21,591 nt of DNA from a virus. Positions 17,970 through 21,591 of this stretch are shown here, one piece after another. The position numbers and the translations under genes were made by a program. Below the pieces are notes generated by a model. The model saw only the letters and a program-made list of their open reading frames with translations, was not told the origin of the DNA and made no database searches. The stretch covers positions 1 through 21,591 of IMG/VR virus record IMGVR_UViG_3300038701_000846, one strand, 5' to 3'. Each line of letters begins with the position of its first letter. Position 1 is the stretch's first letter.

Positions 17970-18055
17970 TGGTGGGTAGAGAAGGATTCGAACCTTCGAA
18001 GGGGTTCCCCGGAGGATTTACAATCCCCAGCCTTTGACCGCTTGGATATCTACCC
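17970..18055 (-). tRNA. tRNA-Tyr (anticodon GUA), CCA encoded
   Basis: An 86-nt class II tRNA. The acceptor stem GGGTAGA pairs perfectly with TCTACCC, followed by A and an encoded CCA (17972-17970). The anticodon loop TTGTAAA gives GUA, read as tyrosine. The T arm is GAAGG-TTCGAAT-CCTTC, and the long variable arm has a GGGG-AA-CCCC hairpin. The D stem is short, with one weak pair. It closely follows bacterial tRNA-Tyr layout. Its first base directly follows the TAA of the primase gene, and the next gene's ribosome binding site begins 3 nt after the CCA, so it must be cut from the operon transcript. Phage tRNAs commonly supplement host decoding; that role is assumed. Confidence 0.97.
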
Positions 18056-20251
18056 TTACTGCGACATCTTTTGAGCTACCGATTTCAGAACAGTTGAATA
18101 TACTTCATCCTTCTTCAGTGGTACTCCAGAGTCTTTGTTGAGCTTCAGAACTTTCGCTTCGATACTGTCGTAGTCAGCCCCTGCATCCTTAAGCATCATG
18201 GCGTAGTTGAGCAGAGTGTTATTCCTACCACCTACGTCCATATTGTTCAAGAACCAACGCTCCAAAGCATCCATATTTCCAAGGTCTACGACGCTTTGCA
18301 CGTACTCGTTGTTTGCCTTGGTTTTCGGGATAAATGGAAGAACATCAAGGACTTGTGGTCCCTTGTTGATGTGAACAGTCCCAAGATCGTTAGTTCTCCA
18401 TTTGCGACTACGTTGGTTTGCAGCAGTGTCCGAATCAAACGGCAGCCACATAGCAAAAGAGTCCATGAATTCCTTGTAATCATCCTTGTCCAGATGAAGG
18501 ACATAGTTGGTTGGTAGGATCAATCGGAACCTATGCTCTTCCTCAGTGTGGCTCTTGGTGGTGTACGTTGCGAAGGTGTAATTCTTCAGCAAGTCATGCA
18601 CATGCTCAAGACGGACAGCGTGTTTAATTTGCTCTCCAGCCTTGTTGTACATATCACCATCAATGTCGATTACCAGCATATTGAAGCCAGGTATTACCTT
18701 GTCTTCTGACCGGTGTTCACCTTCAAACGTGTGGTTACACCAGTGCATTCCTGGAGCTTTGAAGAGTTTCTCCAAGTTTGCCAATGGTTGTTCCACTGAT
18801 TCGTAATCATAAGCGAAGTGATCACTCATGGAGAATCGAAGTTTGTTGAGATCAGTTTCCTCCAGGGTTGAACCACTGAAGAATTCCACACTCTGAACTG
18901 TGTTTTTGGTGATGACTACATGATTGCTGACGCCCCATGCCATAGCTAAGTCCATCATCTCTTTACGAGCGACGGTCGAGGTTGGATAGTAGGGTAAATC
19001 CTCAACCAAGTCTGCATGAGTGAGGTTATCCGGTGAAGTCGCAATGTACTTCGCCAATCGAACAAAGTTCCGTTCTCTCTTCAGGAGTTTCTGGAACGAT
19101 GCACCCGACTCTTCAGCAACCTTAATGGCCTGCCGAATATGCTGGATCTGGATATCCTGGGACTCGTCCAGGAAAGCGTACACTCCAGCGAGCTTCAGGG
19201 ATTTGAAATACCTGTGCGAAAGTTCAGCTTTACGAATTTCCTCATGCTCTGGCATCTCGTTGGCTGTAGCCTCACAGTGGAGACGATAGCTGATTAATTC
19301 GATACCCACGTCCTCTGGCACCTGCAACTCTGTGTCGAAGTGTCTGGGGTCGGCAAACTTGGTGAGGAATGTCTGCCAACGGGTGATAGTGAGGTTTTGT
19401 TGTTTACTCACCAACCCTTTGTAGACATCCTTTGGATCAACCGATGCGAACTTAGTCTCGCTCCGGCCCATGCCAAAGAAACAGCGTCGGGCATAACCCG
19501 TTGCCAGGAAGGAGTAGAACTCCTCCTCAATTTTGGCTCCGTCAAACAGCTTGGAATTAGTACCAAACATCAAGACGTTAGCTGGTGTTGAGCCAGTAAT
19601 ATCCAGACCACGTTCATTATCTGCTGTGTTCTTGACGAGCTTTGCCTTGATCTTGCCAAGGTCATAAAGCTCAAGCAGGACGTTGAGCACTTCGTTGTTG
19701 CCCAACAGATTAGAACCCATTTCATCCATTTGGAAATTGATAGATCCTAATCCTGCGAGGAGCAGTTTATACCGTAGCTGCTTTACAGCAGGTCCAGTAC
19801 CACTGTCGAAGATAAATGGAGCATGACCTTGACGTTTAAAGTCATTCTCCAGTATCTCTAATTCTTTGACTTCGTCACCACCTTTAGAAGCAGCAATATC
19901 CACTGCAAGGTTGAAGAGATTGGTTTCAGCCACTTTGTAAAAAGTGTTTTTCATAAAAGCTTCTCGGAAACCAAGAAGCACATCTTCCATAAGATTTACT
20001 GAGTGACCTTTACCAAAACCTGACGTAGCCAAGGCAATGGAATAGATGTTGATTGGAAGCAGACCACGTTCAGGTGAACGGATCTTACACCTCATGGATG
20101 AGGGAATAAGGCCAAGGAAGTACGCCACTTCGGCCTGAAAGAAATCACGATTTACATTGCCTGTGCGATGGCATAGCAGGTCAACCAGTTCTTGCATTGC
20201 GGGATAGTGTGGCGTGTCTTCAATAACCTGAAGGTCATAGAAGCTAGACAT
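18056..20251 (-). CDS. Helicase-primase fusion (N4 gp43-like DNA primase)
   Basis: A 731-residue protein. The N-terminal half looks like a DUF3987-type P-loop ATPase/helicase: a variant Walker A, TSGFGKGHS (76-84, K81, with Gly where Ser/Thr is usual), and Walker B FQMDEMG (D176, E177). The C-terminal part has archaeo-eukaryotic primase motifs: VIDIDG (catalytic-type D529 and D531), KSH (566-568), HRFRLILP just after, and a basic RSRKW segment (614-618). The predicted role is making primers, and perhaps unwinding, at the phage fork. The size agrees with N4 gp43 (about 716). I chose the ATG at 20251, which overlaps the nuclease gene by 8 nt. It has AAGGAG 10 nt upstream, whereas the longer form would need a GTG at 20305 deep inside the nuclease gene with no comparable signal. 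The tRNA begins at the base after its stop. Confidence 0.85.
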   Translation of the reverse strand: MSSFYDLQVIEDTPHYPAMQELVDLLCHRTGNVNRDFFQAEVAYFLGLIPSSMRCKIRSPERGLLPINIYSIALATSGFGKGHSVNLMEDVLLGFREAFMKNTFYKVAETNLFNLAVDIAASKGGDEVKELEILENDFKRQGHAPFIFDSGTGPAVKQLRYKLLLAGLGSINFQMDEMGSNLLGNNEVLNVLLELYDLGKIKAKLVKNTADNERGLDITGSTPANVLMFGTNSKLFDGAKIEEEFYSFLATGYARRCFFGMGRSETKFASVDPKDVYKGLVSKQQNLTITRWQTFLTKFADPRHFDTELQVPEDVGIELISYRLHCEATANEMPEHEEIRKAELSHRYFKSLKLAGVYAFLDESQDIQIQHIRQAIKVAEESGASFQKLLKRERNFVRLAKYIATSPDNLTHADLVEDLPYYPTSTVARKEMMDLAMAWGVSNHVVITKNTVQSVEFFSGSTLEETDLNKLRFSMSDHFAYDYESVEQPLANLEKLFKAPGMHWCNHTFEGEHRSEDKVIPGFNMLVIDIDGDMYNKAGEQIKHAVRLEHVHDLLKNYTFATYTTKSHTEEEHRFRLILPTNYVLHLDKDDYKEFMDSFAMWLPFDSDTAANQRSRKWRTNDLGTVHINKGPQVLDVLPFIPKTKANNEYVQSVVDLGNMDALERWFLNNMDVGGRNNTLLNYAMMLKDAGADYDSIEAKVLKLNKDSGVPLKKDEVYSTVLKSVAQKMSQ

Positions 20252-21239
20252 CTGGGAAATACTCCTTGCGTTGTTCACAAACCGAGAAAGCAGGGCAGTA
20301 TTCACATGCTTTCACCTCACCTTTGACAGTGACGATGACCCCCTTACCCTTCGCAGCTTTATGTTGTTCAGCATCAGCGAGCTTCTCGAAGCTCTTCTGT
20401 GCTCTGCCACCCTTCTTTGCCGTATCCGGATTGGCATAATATTTGAACGAGTCTGGTTGTTTCCAGAGATCGTAATTTGAACACCGGATCAGTTTACTCT
20501 GATTGTGTGTATATTTGGCATTCTTTTTAATCTCAGACAGCTTATCTACAATCCACTTCTCTGTGTCTTCAGGAGACATCAAAGGATACTCTTTGTGAGC
20601 CACTTTGGCTTGAGGGTAACTTGGATCTGCTTTGGCTCGAAACTTCTGCCAGTCCGTGAAGATGAATTCGATCCGCATCTTATCCTGCCAGATCAACTCC
20701 GGCATAATGTAACGATACATAGAACCCTGAAGGATATAGTCCATGTCTTTCTTCCCACTGGTGTAGGCGAAAGTGGATGTGGTTTTCACATCACGGTATG
20801 CACCGTTGATTGCAAAATCGAGTTGGCCAGTGAGGATAATACCCGCGACTTCCTTGAACCGGCGCTGCTCAAGAAAAATTGGAATATCATCCTCACCAAC
20901 CTCAGAAGGATCTGGATTAATCAGCACACGATCAATCACTGACTGGGGATAGTGAAGCCTCCGCATAGCTCCTTTCCAGTCGCCCTCTGTCCACGCTCGC
21001 TCAATGGAATCATGGAGTCCATGTCCCACCCGCGAAGCAATCAAATCAGAAACATCCATCTGGACTGTACTCTGGTCTACCTGACGTTCCAGAATAAGCC
21101 TACGAGTAGGTTTCATCAAGGTTGTCACACTGATCAACTCACCTTCAGGAGCTATGTCAGCACCACTGTAGTAGCCCTGCTGAAGCAGCCACACTGCAAT
21201 CGGTAAGTCGATCTGATGATTGTTAGTCAGCTTTTTCAT
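20244..21239 (-). CDS. PD-(D/E)XK exonuclease with probable Fe-S cysteine cluster (N4 gp42-like)
   Basis: A 331-residue protein with the RecB/Cas4-type nuclease core in order: GHGLH (H76), E130, LTGQLDF (D141), RDVKTT (D150, K152) and QGSMYRY (Q171, Y175). These are the conserved His, acidic, D-x-K and Q-x3-Y positions of the family. Four cysteines stand at 253, 312, 315 and 321; the last three have the C-x2-C-x5-C spacing that holds a 4Fe-4S cluster in Cas4 and AddB, so a similar iron staple is likely. The predicted role is end resection of DNA for recombination-dependent replication or host DNA breakdown, feeding the SSB and Sak4-like ATPase encoded downstream. The ATG is 1 nt after the TGA of the 67-aa gene, and the upstream ribosome binding site is weak (AAGGG, 10 nt away), so coupling is likely. 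It overlaps the primase start by 8 nt. Confidence 0.85.
   Translation of the reverse strand: MKKLTNNHQIDLPIAVWLLQQGYYSGADIAPEGELISVTTLMKPTRRLILERQVDQSTVQMDVSDLIASRVGHGLHDSIERAWTEGDWKGAMRRLHYPQSVIDRVLINPDPSEVGEDDIPIFLEQRRFKEVAGIILTGQLDFAINGAYRDVKTTSTFAYTSGKKDMDYILQGSMYRYIMPELIWQDKMRIEFIFTDWQKFRAKADPSYPQAKVAHKEYPLMSPEDTEKWIVDKLSEIKKNAKYTHNQSKLIRCSNYDLWKQPDSFKYYANPDTAKKGGRAQKSFEKLADAEQHKAAKGKGVIVTVKGEVKACEYCPAFSVCEQRKEYFPDV
20262..20267 (-). promoter_or_regulatory. Ribosome binding site choosing the primase start at 20251
   Basis: AAGGAG on the - strand, 10 nt before the ATG at 20251 and inside the end of the nuclease gene. The competing in-frame GTG at 20305 would lengthen the protein by 18 residues and the overlap to 62 nt. 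Confidence 0.6.
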
Positions 21240-21240
21240 A

Positions 21241-21444
21241 TCAAATTCGCCCTTGGTTGGTTTCTATTTCAACGATGTATTTTCGTTTGAAATAAAGATG
21301 TTTCATGCTCTGAGTTTCATCATCAGGAATGATGAAAAGAATGTATTTCCCGTTCAATCTCATCTCTGTGTAACCAGAGATTTCTTGGTGTTTGTCTCCA
21401 GGATAGTCGGGAGTCATTCGGAGATATGCTGTTCGTAAAGTCAT
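21241..21444 (-). CDS. Small conserved-context protein, unknown function
   Basis: A 67-residue protein, mixed charge, rich in Tyr and Arg/Lys, with a beta-like central part (about 28-40, EMRLNGKYILFII) and no membrane segment, signal peptide or cysteine. I do not recognise a family. It is real by context: its ATG overlaps the TGA of the preceding gene (ATGA), AAGGA lies 8 nt upstream, and its own TGA is 1 nt before the nuclease ATG. It is therefore locked into the replication operon by translational coupling at both ends. A small accessory or regulatory role next to the nuclease is a guess. Confidence 0.7.
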   Translation of the reverse strand: MTLRTAYLRMTPDYPGDKHQEISGYTEMRLNGKYILFIIPDDETQSMKHLYFKRKYIVEIETNQGRI

Positions 21445-21591
21445 GCTGCAATTCCTTGTTCCTTGAGATCAGCCAAATGCTTGACGATTTTCTCTTTGAT
21501 TTGGTTTTCGTTGGCAGCATTCGGAATGTCGAAACCATGGTTCCAGTTTGGATAGAAGATTTCCACTGAACCAGACAACTTCACTTCGTCT
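21441..21591 (-). CDS. C-terminal end of an unknown protein (5' part off the window)
   Basis: The last 49 codons of a - strand gene that continues beyond the right edge. The segment reads as SGSVEIFYPNWNHGFDIPN, then a charged helix ending in LKEQGIAA and TGA. The stop overlaps the start of the 67-aa gene by 4 nt (ATGA), as between other genes in this operon, and the downstream gene's ribosome binding site lies inside this coding end. Nothing recognisable remains in the short segment. Its place upstream of the nuclease makes a replication-associated protein likely. Confidence 0.65.
   Translation of the reverse strand, partial: DEVKLSGSVEIFYPNWNHGFDIPNAANENQIKEKIVKHLADLKEQGIAA

Noticed and set aside
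20379-20394. Perfect 7-bp inverted repeat GAGCTTC-TC-GAAGCTC, considered as an N4-type hairpin promoter for the vRNAP.
   Set aside because: It lies within the nuclease coding sequence, the loop is 2 (or 4) nt rather than the 3 nt of N4 promoters, and no second copy stands before an operon. It is probably chance.

Overview
The window is a piece of a lytic, N4-like podophage genome (Schitoviridae type). The defining feature is a very large gene on the + strand, about 3,500 codons. It carries all four signature motifs of a T7-like single-subunit RNA polymerase in order and with the right spacing, and its length matches the virion RNA polymerase (vRNAP) of phage N4. The genes around it fit the same genome plan. 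No integrase, transposase, IS or CRISPR array is visible. The host cannot be fixed from the sequence; known relatives infect Gram-negative bacteria, and the tRNA here looks bacterial.

Layout: (1) Positions 1-15187, + strand, is the end of the late/virion operon. It holds a membrane-segment virion-type protein entering from the left edge, a small Gly-rich internal virion protein, a protein with a lambda-R-like peptidoglycan-cleaving domain and a coiled coil, and the giant vRNAP. (2) Positions 15184-21591, - strand, is a tightly packed replication/recombination operon that converges on the vRNAP gene. In transcription order it holds the end of an unknown gene (off the right edge), a 67-aa protein, a PD-(D/E)XK nuclease with a probable Fe-S site, a helicase-primase fusion, tRNA-Tyr(GUA), a RecA/Sak4-like ATPase, an SSB, a RusA-like resolvase and a 72-aa membrane protein. 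The operons meet tail to tail with stop codons overlapping by 4 nt. No stretch over 300 bases lacks a gene; the largest gaps are 67 nt (4633-4699) and 56 nt (17161-17216).

How it works together (inference from N4): the three + strand proteins just before and including the vRNAP would be packed in the capsid and injected with the DNA. The lytic domain would open the cell wall locally, and the vRNAP would enter the cell and transcribe early genes. The - strand genes then supply primase/helicase, SSB and recombination functions for genome replication.

The most unusual features are two HExxH zinc-protease-like domains that bracket the polymerase core inside the vRNAP, the absence of cysteine across about 4,350 residues of the three presumed injected proteins, a sharp base-composition change inside the vRNAP gene near 6.1 kb, and a tRNA with zero spacer to the preceding stop codon.
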